Source: Euperipatoides rowelli (taxonomy: Eukaryota > Onychophora > Udeonychophora > Euonychophora > Peripatopsidae). From it: 20,286 nucleotides of DNA. This document shows, one piece after another, positions 10,240 to 19,366 of the stretch (position 1 is its first letter; each line of letters starts with the position of its first letter). The notes below the pieces were generated by a model, which had not been told where the DNA came from, made no database searches, and worked only from the letters and a program-made list of their open reading frames with translations. The stretch lies in NCBI GenBank assembly GCA_003024985.2, contig PXIH01S0012871.1; one strand, written 5' to 3'. The position numbers and the translations under genes were made by a program.

Positions 10240-11216
10240 AGAGTTTAAACTTTGGTAAGTAATGGTAACTTTGGTAAGCCTTTTGTTTTGTTTTATATGT
10301 GGTAGGCCTATATAGGGGATCCCATCCGTCCTGAATTACCTAGGACAGTACCATTTTTTTAATAAAATGTCTGTCTCCTAAAGACTTGACCAAAAAGCAA
10401 AATGTCCTATTTTTGAAAACATCACAAGTAAAATACATTTTAATTTATTTAAAGTTGAAACCCAAACGTTTAATTCAGTACTCAAAAAACAAAAATGCAA
10501 AAGAAAAATAATGCGTAGTCTACAGTTTAAATTGTGCGATAATAAAATAGATGTGACATAATGGTCATGTGTGTTAGGATGGCCGGAGGAACCATGCTGG
10601 CTATCTATATTAGGCTATAGTTTAAAAGTATCAGAATAAACCTTTCATCTTATAACTCATGTGTATCTTACAGATACTAATATTAAACATAAAATCTAAA
10701 TGATATTGTTTTTAAATTCTATCGTAAGAATTAATAGAATTTCTGCTAATGAGTCGTGGGAATTTGCCAAGAACTGTATTAGGCTAAGTTATTTCCTGCT
10801 TTTAAAAACAGCTTGCTGATTTGTTTACGATTGCCCACTTGTGGCCAGTATGTATTCTTTATTTTGATAATATTAATTGTAGAAAATAATAGGAAAAAGA
10901 AAGTATTTCCTTAATATCTTAAAGGTGGACTTTGCATTCATAAAAAATGCTTTAAACATTGACAATAAATCTTTAATAGATTGATGCAGCTGCCATGCAG
11001 TTTATTTATTTATTTTTGATCAAAAATAAAAATTACATTAATATAAAAAGAAACAATAATTGAAGTTTTATTTCCTAAACATTGTTAATCTGAATAAAAT
11101 ATTTTGAACTGAGGAAACGTAATTAAAGGAGTAACTTTATTTATTTCTCTATTATTAGCATATAAAAATTTTGCCTAACAAAAAGCTGTTTATTTTGTCC
11201 TGTGGAATGAGAATGA

Positions 11217-11410
11217 CTACCTTAGATGCCTAGGCATATGCTGTAAGCTTGGTTCAAGGCTCACAGATCTGACACAAAATTCCAGATCCTTTCTTAGCCT
11301 GAAAATAAACTGAGTGGTATTGGCACTCCCAGGGATCAAACCTGTTTCAAGGACTATATGTCTGGGCATGCGAGTCCTGCATGCTTCTGACTGGACCACC
11401 TCACCTTGAC
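11217..11410 (-). mobile_element. tRNA-derived SINE, diverged
   Basis: On the - strand an A box, TGGTCCAGTCA (plus 11388-11398), and a B box, GGTTTGATCCC (plus 11332-11342), have normal tRNA spacing, and a GACATATAG stretch sits in the variable-arm position, as in the other copies. The body then runs towards about 11217. Possible degenerate flanking repeats of the TTATTTATT type occur near 11137 and 11414, but these are too simple to prove a target duplication. Confidence 0.68.
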
Positions 11411-11599
11411 CCAATTATTTATTATTCTATAACTAGCCATTGTATCTCCGATTTCAATCAGTACCTCCTTAGTGTCTCACAAGAGTTTATTATTTTTATT
11501 AAAATAAATTTCCCGTTATCAATGAGAAATTCATTTTTATGAGATGTTAATGCATTAATTATTCAAGAATTTAAATCATTAATTAGTACTACTACAAAT

Positions 11600-11770
11600 T
11601 CTAAAGAGCTAACGTACTGAGTAAAAAACCCTTAGCAAGATGTTCTAGGCCAAGGAAGAAAATCGTTCCATAACCGGCTCAGCTGTGAATCGAACCTGTG
11701 GTATTCCCAGCATATGACCTTGACTTGATAGCAGCCAGCATCGCTATTGACTGAACCACCAAGTCTGGAC
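11600..11770 (-). mobile_element. tRNA-derived SINE, same family as the 2708-2952 copy
   Basis: On the - strand there is an A box, TGGTTCAGTCA (plus 11748-11758), and a B box, GGTTCGATTC (plus 11687-11696), with GGTCATATGC between them. After the B box the body reads GGAACGATTTTCTTCCTTGGCC and then GCTAAGGGTTTTTTAC. This matches the body of the intact copy (GGAACGGTTTTTTCCC and then CCTCGGGTTTTTCC). The shared tRNA-unrelated body supports one SINE family. No clear target duplication was seen. Confidence 0.75.
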
Positions 11771-12459
11771 AGTCTATTATTAATTTAACAGTTGCTTTGA
11801 CAATATCTTCGAAGTATAATCATTATGATATTTTATAATTTTACTGTATTTTAGAATACAGTATTTCAGCTTTAGTAATACAATTTATTATATATTGGAA
11901 ATGGAATAAATATAATTCATTACATTTCGATAATAGAATGTTTCTCTTATTCTTTTAAATCATGAATCTACAGTAATCCTAATATTCATGATAAACTGTA
12001 CATTTTTATCTTTTTGACCTGTGCAGGTCAAATTACATTTTATTTTTGTATATTGATTTTGTATATGACAATACATTTTATTGTTGTTTGTTATACCCTT
12101 AACTCTTGTGAATAAATGTGACAAACTAGACTTGTCACTTATTACGACTGTTACAATTTCAGGGTAATCCTGCAGATTACCTAAATTTATTTGGCATAAC
12201 TAGGAGCTTTCTATGAGCAAGAGTCACTATTCTGGATTTTAACATCTAGTCATCTGAAAGCTTTGTAGCTTCAGCCATGTATTCAGACTATTCTTACTGC
12301 CAATTTAAGAGGCTAGGAACTTAAAGAAAAAAAATCCATTGGGATTTTTTATTATTTTGATAGGGTTTATGTTATCACATTTGGTATTCCCTGATCTTCA
12401 TGTATCCAATTCCCAAATGTGTTACCACTAAAAAATTTTCATTTATTTATTTATTTTAG

Positions 12460-12541
12460 CGATAGAGAACCATTTTCACTTTCCAACTCCACAAACATGT
12501 CTATCCCTCTGGATCGATCTCAACAATTCTGCCAAATTTAA
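12460..12541 (+). CDS. Possible alternative terminal exon of the cadherin
   Basis: A TTTATTTATTTATTTTAG acceptor at 12442-12459 is followed by an open frame that fits the phase-2 donor at 9262. AG+C gives Ser, then 26 further residues (DREPFSLSNSTN...QQFCQI) and TAA at 12539-12541. An ATTAAA lies at once after the stop (12541-12546). Splicing here would give a membrane-anchored cadherin with a 27-residue serine-rich tail instead of the 276-residue one. A weak internal donor (AT|GTCTAT at 12498) would make a 39-base cassette that also keeps frame. The main model joins 9262 directly to 13282, so this is only a candidate. An open stretch of this length is possible by chance. Confidence 0.3.
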
Positions 12542-12879
12542 TTAAAATCACTTTCTCTAATCAGCTACATAATGCTTACTATGCCAACGCTAACAAACTA
12601 AATATGCATGGTCATTCAATAATTTTCATTATTTATAATAAGTTTCACATTTTTTAATATTTTATGTTTTTTTTTTTTAAAAAAAAATATGTCTTGCCTG
12701 ACGGCTGAAGACGAAATCATTTATTACAATATTTACATTGAGCGTATTTACATAGAGTATGTACAGGTTTATTTTCTTAAATACATAATTTTCCCTTTTT
12801 TAATACTTTTACATGTGTACAACAAATCAGGGAAAATTTCTCGATTGTCTGGTTTGCATGTCTTGTAGTGGATTCTTGA

Positions 12880-12965
12880 GAAAAGACCATTTCCATCTTG
12901 AACCAGCGCCGAGTGGCGTTCACTATCCAATCGGCTACCCTGACGGAGCATTGTTTTATGTTTGT
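12880..12965 (-). mobile_element. Possible SINE tRNA head, shortened
   Basis: On the - strand TAGCCGATTGG matches an A box, and GGTTCAAGATGG matches the first half of a B box. The gap between them is about 22 bases, shorter than in a normal tRNA, so part may be deleted. The block is more GC-rich than its surroundings and lies in the same orientation as the other SINEs. Overlapping open frames at 12769-13046 on both strands are not convincing genes. Confidence 0.35.
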
Positions 12966-13281
12966 GGTCGATTTCTAAATGAAATTTCAGGTTTCTCATT
13001 TTGTATGCAAACTTCTTTTAATAATGTATGCCATTTTAAAATGTAAATGTTACTAATTGATGTAAAAAAAAATTGAGCAACATGCTTTTATGTGACAAGT
13101 CCTGTCAAACTCCACAAAATAGAAAAGTAATAACTTCATGATTTTAGTTAAAAAAAAAGAAAACCTAAGCCTTTTATTAATTTTTTTTTTCTTACATAAT
13201 TTCTCTATTCAGATCTTAGTGTAAATTTCCATCTTTCTTTTGTCTTTTTTGTTACTAAAATATCTATCATTTCTTTCACAG

Positions 13282-14113
13282 ATTTCATTCTTTGACGACT
13301 TCACTACATCCAGGTACATCGACTGAATTTGAAGACAATACCAGTGATCGTCCACTAGTAACTCCAAATAATGAAACTACAAACATTATTTCTAATGGAA
13401 ATTTATATGTAGATAATGAAGGACAGTATGATCAACTTGTCAACATGGTTACTAGCTTCTCCAATACTCCGACTCTTGAAGAAAAAAATCACACATTAAA
13501 TGCAACAAATTTGTACGATGACATAAACACTGAGCAAAGTAACTCTGAGGCACTGGAATCACCAAAATCTCAAGATTTAATGGACGTCGACTATAGTTAC
13601 ATACCAGTACGAGAAAATAAGCCTTCAACAACAACTGAAAATCCTGATACGGTAGAAATTGTTGATGAAGTTAAGAATAAAAATTTATATTCCACTGCAA
13701 AAGGACTTGATAGATTTGATTTTTCTGATACAAATGAGAATTCTGAGTTTGCAAAATCAACTAACCCTGAAGCATTACTACTTCCTGGTCAAGTTGATGA
13801 ACCCTCCACTTCAGCCAAATCAACTAAACATGTATATGAAACTTTAAATAAATCTCCTTTAGAACTAAATAATTCTCCAGAAAATAATTCAAAGCCTGAT
13901 GCTAAATTATCAAACGAAGAACATCAACCATTACAAAACCAGCGTCAACTAATACCAGAAATGTCCACACCTCCTGTTCCACCACCCAAATTGTATGATC
14001 AATTAAATCCTATTTTGCCACCAAGAAATGAAACACATTCTTTTTCACCTTCAAATACCACGACTAACCAGCCAGATGATGATGATGATGATGATTTTGA
14101 TATGAGAATGTGA
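13282..14113 (+). CDS. Cadherin last exon: complete cytoplasmic tail
   Basis: The exon follows TTTCTTTCACAG. Its first base completes the split AGA codon (Arg) after KKQKN, then come 276 residues and TGA. I number residues from the TTG at 13292, three residues into the exon. The tail is hydrophilic, rich in Asn, Ser, Thr and acidic residues, and probably disordered. It has no beta-catenin or p120 binding region, so this is not a classical cadherin. Five YxxPhi motifs are present: YDQL (Y46), YDDI (Y75), YSYI (Y101), YETL (Y182) and YDQL (Y235). Two proline motifs that fit class II SH3 ligands, PPVPPPK and PILPPR, flank the last tyrosine. The C terminus is seven Asp encoded by a GAT repeat, then FDMRM, which could act as a hydrophobic-x-hydrophobic PDZ ligand. 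Signalling or endocytic roles are inference only. Confidence 0.9.
14075..14095 (+). repeat. In-frame (GAT)7 microsatellite coding for poly-Asp
   Basis: Seven perfect GAT codons encode DDDDDDD just before the C-terminal FDMRM. Perfect trinucleotide purity in a coding exon suggests that length can vary by slippage without breaking the frame. Confidence 0.95.
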
Positions 14114-14520
14114 TTCGATTTCTGAAATCAATACACTATTTTGTAATTATATATAACCCATGTCTAGTCCTTCTGTGCTTTAAAGAGACAGTTACTTTAA
14201 GGTTTAACAAGCTGTTTAATAATTTTCTGGTAAAAATGATATATACAAGATATTAATCACTACTATCCACCTTCTGAGATAGGATTATACTGTACATTCA
14301 GACATGAGAAACATTTGAAGAACTCAGAAATGAAACTTGTCTATTTCACCCTTAAAAAAATGTCTGCCGAACAAAGCAGGCCTATATTAGTTAATGAATA
14401 GAATTGGATAAATGACATTTAAATTCTTTTTGAAGCATCCGTTTTGAATATGATGCTAAGCCTAGGGTCAACGTTTAAATACCCCCTGTAGCCAAATAAA
14501 ACAATGCACAAATTTTTATT
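14114..14520 (+). other. Cadherin 3' untranslated region (predicted)
   Basis: Non-coding sequence follows the TGA stop. The first AATAAA downstream is at 14495-14500, followed by T-rich sequence, so cleavage would be expected near 14515-14525. The end point is a prediction. Confidence 0.5.
14495..14500 (+). terminator. Candidate polyadenylation signal
   Basis: AATAAA lies 382 bases after the cadherin stop codon and is followed within 20 bases by a T-rich stretch. It is the first canonical hexamer after the stop. Confidence 0.5.
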
Positions 14521-14734
14521 TTAATATAATTACCACGATTTTTATATGTAAAACAAATGTACAATGACAAGTTTAATATGTACTGTAATATATATCATAA
14601 TAATTTGATATCATTTACTCTGTAATATATGTACTGTTTATAAATTAAGATTTTTATTACATGGTTTAGATTATCTCTATTAAATTAATATATATTTTTT
14701 CTACAATAATACACTGTTTAATAGGTTTATAATT

Positions 14735-14850
14735 ACGGGTGAAACGAATATTCGGTTAGTATTTGGTCTATTCAGCTGGGTTTCACAATATTCAGTATCC
14801 GTCCTTTTAAGGTCTGTATTCGTCCGAATATTACTTAACTTCCTGAATAG
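14735..14850. mobile_element. Possible hAT-like transposon end (GAATATTCGG-type)
   Basis: GGGTGAAACGAATATTCGG, then repeated ATTCGG/TATTCAG/CGAATATT elements and an inverted GTGAAAC/GTTTCAC pair, resemble the iterated ends of some hAT elements. No target duplication or partner end was found, and the similarity is from memory of the general style, so this is weak. Confidence 0.25.
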
Positions 14851-16115
14851 CCTACTACCTGATAAAACATCTTAAATGGTATTCAAAATAATAATAATTA
14901 GTTTAATATAATATTAAACAGGTGGGGGAGGTAGTTCTTCCTTAAATAAATGCTAGAAATATAAGGTCAGGGCCTAGTTTAATTGAGAGGGAGGTACAGA
15001 GAATTAATACGAGATTCAGAGAATTAAGGCTGGTTGTTATTCAGTTTAAAAAAAGTGAAAAGTGAATCCTTAAATTTTACAAATAAATTACAAAACTACC
15101 AGTGATATTTTTTTTAATCAACTAATTATTTTGAATAGAAAGCAATATATTCTAATGTTTTATGAGAACTTCTAAGCAGCAATCTCCCACTTGTTCATTC
15201 TTGATTATTGCTGAAAGAACGTGGCCTTCTTCGGGACTTATTAAAAGGCTTGTGTAAAGGCTTGTGTGGGAGGAAAAAAATATTGTTTTAAAGCTAGCTA
15301 TGTTGCTTTTCAACATCACAATTTGCCATAAAATTAACTTTGTGATTTATGTAAATTACAAGGGTTTTTTCACTATGTCACGTGTATTAAACACAAATCA
15401 ATGATAGATCATAGAACCATCTAAAAGATAGAACCAAATCTAAAAAAAAAAAAAACAGTTAACAATCCAAACTTGCTAGTAGATATAGATTAAAAAAAAC
15501 ATAGCTTTAATTTATAAAAATTAGAAAATTTATAAGAAATCAAAGCAGTTTTAACTAACATTACAACATTAAGAAATAAACAATATTCTACTTAAACTTA
15601 GAACCCCAGTCTAAATTAACTGTAATAATAAAATAAAATAGCCTAAATTAACTAATTTATAATAAACTAGATTAAATCCTGTCAAAAATAATGGGAATTA
15701 CTTGCTCCCCCCGCCCATACATCATTTTGTTCTAAAATTGACTTTTTGCATTATTCATAAATATCTGGAACAACTTTATTTGAAAAGTAAGTTCTACTAG
15801 AAGATTTTTTTTCAAAAATAAAATATGTTCACCCATGAGGGGGAAACAATCTTTTATTCACAGTATATATAATGTATAATTTTACAATATTGCTTTCTTC
15901 CTCATATAAACTGCTTATGTTCTAAAGGTTCATTGGTTCTTCTTAAGGATGAAGGGGGGGGGGGCTATTTCCATCTCCGGTATTCCATTTTTAAGACCTA
16001 AGCATCCTGGGTTTTATTTATTGTAACACGGTATTTAATAACTTTTTGTGTACAGAAAAATCTCATGGAGTACTTAAGTCCGAAAAAAAAAAAAAGTACT
16101 GCGTTCTTCATGGAG
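14851..16115. other. AT-rich intergenic sequence
   Basis: No gene or recognised repeat family was seen on either strand. There are homopolymer runs (A near 15443, G near 15955), a short direct repeat AAGGCTTGTGT at about 15245-15266, and many stops in all frames. Confidence 0.6.
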
Positions 16116-16191
16116 CAAACTAGGTCCCAGGTGAACAAGTCTGAGCATGCATTGGCCATGACTGTGACCGCACGTCCACCATGCCTTGACA

Positions 16192-16344
16192 TCTACTAGG
16201 AAGATTATATTGTGGCTGAGCTATTCCCAATAAACATTTGAACCTTTCATCAGTGACTATTAAAAATGGCTGATTATCAAGTGCGATCATTTTCCCAATT
16301 GCATAATGCATCCGTTGTGCACAACTGTCATTTAAATCCCTTTT
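16192..16344 (-). pseudogene. ZBED-type hAT transposase fragment
   Basis: The - strand reads KRDLNDSCAQR, then IGKMIALDNQPFLIV, DERFKCLLGIAQPQY and NLPSR, ending near 16192. This is the characteristic segment of ZBED/Tam3-like hAT transposases, in which a D-x-QPF...V-x-DE-x-F-x-x-LL core is followed by P-x-Y-x-(L/I)PSR. Only about 50 residues of a protein of some 600 remain. The open frame continues to about 16120 but is no longer recognisable. This is a different hAT group from the element at 3979-6234. Confidence 0.7.
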
Positions 16345-16942
16345 TTTTAATTAACATCCTTCCATAGATTGTTGCTTAGAAATACTATTAGTGGTTGTAT
16401 TTGAATACCAACATTTATTGTAAAAATAGTACCTTCTTATAAAGATCTAGAAATTGTTTTTGATGAAAGGTTTTTCTTTGATTCTTATTCCATCTACATT
16501 ATAGATGTGTTAAGTCAAAGTTTTGTCTAATCAAAAACAGTATAAAATGTTTAACCCTTACCATCTTTAAACTTATATATACATGGATTTATGACCAACA
16601 ATTCTTTACTGAAATCAGGCCGCAATTTTTTTAACTAAAAAAAGCCTGCTCCACCCTGAATGAATATTCAGCGGTTTCACTAAATGTATTCTGTATTTTT
16701 CTAAATATAATTTCAGACTTAATATATTATCTATTTTAACTCCCTATCACTTTAGAACTATTTTACTATGTTCAACAGACAAAATAGTATGAAGTCATAA
16801 ATATAGCATCAATCTGAAATCTAAGAGAATATGGAAATCTGTCGTTATGATATTTATAAACATATGGAATATTTTAAACCCAAAGTGGTTAAATAAATTG
16901 TTCTGGTAGGGTATTTAAAAAATTAAAAATGGAAATTTATTT

Positions 16943-17009
16943 AAGACCTGTCTCTTGTGGATTACTGTTCCACAAGAGGAACAGTAATCTACAAGAGACA
17001 GCAGGTCTT
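16943..17009. repeat. Long near-perfect hairpin with a 6-base loop
   Basis: The left arm 16943-16971 (AAGACCTG, then TCTCTTGTGGATTACTGTTCC) and right arm 16978-17009 pair over 29 positions. There is one G.T pair, a three-base CTG bulge on the right arm and the loop ACAAGA. The duplex is far more stable than anything nearby. It could be a small non-coding RNA precursor, a MITE core or a recent inverted duplication. No flanking target duplication was seen. Confidence 0.88.
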
Positions 17010-17201
17010 GACTTTTTTTTTCTTTTTTGTGTGTGTGTGTTACACTAGTTTGTTTTTGTTTCCTGTAATAATAACTTAAAATTTATATTTGTGTTGCTGT
17101 ATGCTATATTTCTTACTAAGTACAAGAATTTATAAATTCTTATCAATGAGGTAAAATTGGAAGTGTAAAACATTGGCCGATTGATTCAGATGAAAATAAA
17201 A

Positions 17202-17319
17202 GCAGCATTTCTCATTGGCTAATAGTATTCAGGAGACAGTATTAGCCCATTTTTCATTAGTTAATTGTGTTCAAGAGACAGTCGGAACAGCATTTCTCAT
17301 TGGTTAATTATTAACAGGA
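17202..17319 (+). repeat. Three diverged tandem copies of a roughly 40-bp unit
   Basis: GCAGCATTTCTCATTGGCTAAT...GAGACAG (17202-17239) is followed by a related copy with CATTTTTCATTAGTTAAT...GAGACAG (17240-17282) and a third with CAGCATTTCTCATTGGTTAAT (17283-17319). These are degenerate tandem repeats with no coding potential. Confidence 0.7.
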
Positions 17320-17427
17320 AAAAGTAAAAATAAATAAATTATAAACCAATAAATTCTAAGATTTCTGTTCACCAGAAATCTTTAGGATTTAAAATAAAAT
17401 GCAACCTGCTTGGTTTAAAATGAACCC

Positions 17428-17428
17428 N
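17428..17428. other. Unresolved base (N)
   Basis: This is the only ambiguous base in the window. It lies in non-coding AT-rich sequence and affects no called feature. Confidence 0.99.
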
Positions 17429-17849
17429 GAGATATAGATTTTTTAAAAAAATATTTATTTCAAAATTATAATATATAAATAAATGAATTACAGTACTGTA
17501 GATAAAAAAAAAATCTTTTTAAAAGACTATAATTGCCATAAATATCTTACCTACACTTGATAAATATAAACAGATATACATGTATATATATAGAGTGCCA
17601 ACTAGCATTCATCATTTTATCTAGTAAAGTAGTAAAATTATATTAAAAATTTATAAAATGATGAATTCTGAATATTTAAATTACTTATAAGAAAGCAGTA
17701 GAAAGTCAAAAAGTCAAACTAATTGGAATTGTAGTATTTTAAGATTTTGATTAATTTATATTTATAAATAACAACCATTTTGCATCAAATGTGCATTTTA
17801 ATACAATAAAAAAATTGTATTACTTTTCATTAAAATAAATTATGAACAG

Positions 17850-17895
17850 TCACCGGTTTGATCCTGGGAATCTTCATTCCCCAGATTAAACGTGT
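17850..17895 (+). mobile_element. Possible SINE fragment (B box only)
   Basis: CCGGTTTGATCCTGGG on the + strand closely resembles the B-box end of the tRNA-type SINE copies (GGTTTGATCCCTGGG in the 11217 copy). No A box lies upstream, so it is at most a truncated remnant. Confidence 0.3.
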
Positions 17896-17928
17896 TCAAG
17901 AGTTAAATGATTTTTTCATGAAAGATGT

Positions 17929-17959
17929 ATTAATTTCCTCTCTGGGAGAGGAAACTAAT
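17929..17959. repeat. 13-bp inverted repeat
   Basis: ATTAATTTCCTCT at 17929-17941 pairs with AGAGGAAACTAAT at 17947-17959 with one mismatch and a five-base loop. It is not followed by a meaningful T run relative to any called gene. Confidence 0.7.
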
Positions 17960-18182
17960 ATTAAAAAAAAAAGATTCTGAACAAGAACAACATATTAAAT
18001 AATTTATTTTTATTACCCCAAGATAATTTTTTTCACATTTAATATGTCCGTCATATGACTGAGTGGTAAATATTTGGATGGACAATCATAGTGATTCTAT
18101 AACCTTACCCATATTAATATTTTCATGCTAAACTAAATTTGGCCTTTGATTTCCAAACTGTTCGTATTTTTTACTTTCTACT

Positions 18183-18273
18183 GTAATGACATTATCTATC
18201 AATGAAGAATTTCCTTGAAACAAAACAGTAATGACATTGCCTACTCAATAGAGAATTTCTTTGAAACAAAACA
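18183..18273 (+). repeat. Diverged 45-bp tandem duplication
   Basis: A unit beginning GTAATGACATT and ending GAAACAAAACA occurs at 18183-18227 and again at 18228-18273. The copies differ at several internal positions and sit in non-coding sequence. Confidence 0.85.
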
Positions 18274-18689
18274 CCTCTTGTAGGCTGTGAAACTAAATCC
18301 CCCTCCTCTCCTCAATTCTAAAAACATTTCAAAATTTAAGATGGAAAAAAAATCACAATGGCCTTACATTCTCTAAAATTGATATAATGTGACTCAACTT
18401 TGTACAATTTAATGTTGAACATCGACTGGAATTAATTTATTGTCCATATTCATAGAAGATGGAATAATAAATTTAACAAGAGAAAATTGTCCGTTATAAA
18501 ATTTGGAAAAATTCAAACATAGTTTTGAGAAGCTCAATCCTAAAATAGCCTAAACATAACTCAAGAGTACAGGTCAATATTTAAACTGAAAATAATACAA
18601 TGATTTTCTTCTCTTTAACAGGTAAGTTTATCTCCACTTAAAGAACATTAATATAATTTTGGCTTACCTTACTTCTTGTGTTAGTTTGC

Positions 18690-18762
18690 CAGTAATGGCT
18701 GATTGGAACTCATGACTTTGGAGTCTTGAATCCAGCCTGCTACCACTTGGCCAGCCACAGAT
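18690..18762 (-). mobile_element. tRNA-derived SINE head
   Basis: On the - strand CTGTGGC is followed by the A box TGGCCAAGTGG (plus 18743-18753), a TGGA/TCCA stem around a TTCAAGAC loop (Leu-CAA-like anticodon region) and a degenerate B box GAGTTCCAATC (plus 18701-18711). The length and layout fit a tRNA, but the acceptor ends do not pair, so I call it a SINE head or tRNA pseudogene rather than a working tRNA gene. Confidence 0.6.
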
Positions 18763-19105
18763 TCATACAAATGGTTATTAGTTTTACAAAACTGAGGTAT
18801 GTCTGTTTATTGATGAAAATTTAATTTTTAGGTAGTAGAGTACATTTTACTGAAAATGTTTTATTAAAAAAACTAAAACATTAAATAATGTTACTGTGAC
18901 CGCTGTCCATCCACTTTTATAGACATTTTTCATTTGCACTTTGGAATCTTGAAATTTCTATTCTGAATAGGTGTCTTCTTAATATGAAACAAGGAATCCA
19001 AGTATGATCTAGAAAAATCCAGTGGGATAAGTAATAAAGTGACCAGCACTTTTGAATTGTCAGATTATATCTACAATAGTTCCCAGACAACTGGCAATAA
19101 GACTT

Positions 19106-19118
19106 GTTGCTAGGCAAC
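19106..19118. promoter_or_regulatory. Palindromic RFX-type X-box
   Basis: GTTGCTAGGCAAC is a symmetric pair of RFX half-sites, and the palindrome extends to TTGTTGC-TAG-GCAACAA (19104-19120). The motif matches the established X-box form. It lies about 4.6 kb past the cadherin tail and about 170 bases beyond the end of the candidate FAM13-like exon. With no promoter nearby, regulation is unproven. Confidence 0.35.
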
Positions 19119-19285
19119 AAAATAAACATGTTTAACACATTTCATACTTTTCCGTAGCATCAATATCCAAGGGCAGTTTTATATGAAGTCAAACATCTTA
19201 GTGATTTGCTGTTGTTTTTGTTTTCATATACTATTCTTTCATATGACTAGAAATCTTCAAATATTTTTTTTTGTCTTTTTTACTA

Positions 19286-19366
19286 CTAAGATCTGATTAG
19301 GAGTTTTTTCAAGTTACGATAACGATCATAAAGAGGTCGCATCATTTGTCTTTCCACTTTGATTAC
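19286..19366 (-). CDS. Exon of a FAM13-like protein, opposite strand
   Basis: On the - strand an acceptor, CTATTTTTTTTAAATTAG, ends at 19367. It is followed by an open frame reading VIKVERQMMRPLYDRYRNLK and then KLLIRS, with TAG at 19288-19286. The block MRPLYDRYRxxK is, from family knowledge, a conserved motif of FAM13 proteins, which are poorly understood and, in FAM13A, fused to a RhoGAP domain. Only this one of the three frames is open. In vertebrate members the protein continues well past this motif, so either TAG ends a short form or a weak donor (TTA|GTAGTA at 19287) continues to another exon that I could not find. The strand is opposite to the cadherin, so the two genes would converge. 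The assignment rests on about 15 residues. Confidence 0.5.
   Translation of the reverse strand, partial: VIKVERQMMRPLYDRYRNLKKLLIRS

Larger units (their letters stand above)
9263..13281 (+). other. Cadherin intron of about 4.0 kb
   Basis: The intron runs from GTAATG to TTTCTTTCACAG. It is AT-rich, with an (AT)n run at about 9479-9494, a 42-bp palindrome, several SINE copies on the - strand and a possible alternative last exon at 12460. The stretches 9495-10090, 10360-11130 and 11780-12440 show nothing recognisable. A patch near 10316-10353 (GGATCCCATCCGTCCTG...) contains GTCCT/AGGAC inverted halves and may be a DNA-transposon end, but I cannot support that firmly. Confidence 0.8.

Noticed and set aside
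12013-12032. TTTGACCTGTGCAGGTCAAA as a nuclear receptor element (everted half-sites)
   Set aside because: Half-sites are only 6 bp, the spacing is not a strongly preferred one, and it lies in a repeat-rich intron without supporting context.
12769-13046. Open frames of 76-77 codons on both strands
   Set aside because: They overlap a likely SINE remnant, have no recognised domain and occur in opposite frames over the same DNA.
18690-18762. Functional tRNA-Leu gene
   Set aside because: The acceptor stem does not pair, the B box is degenerate and the anticodon stem has only four pairs; a SINE head or pseudogene fits better.
18917-19138. 73-codon - strand open frame
   Set aside because: No domain or splice context was recognised, and the composition is that of random AT-rich DNA.
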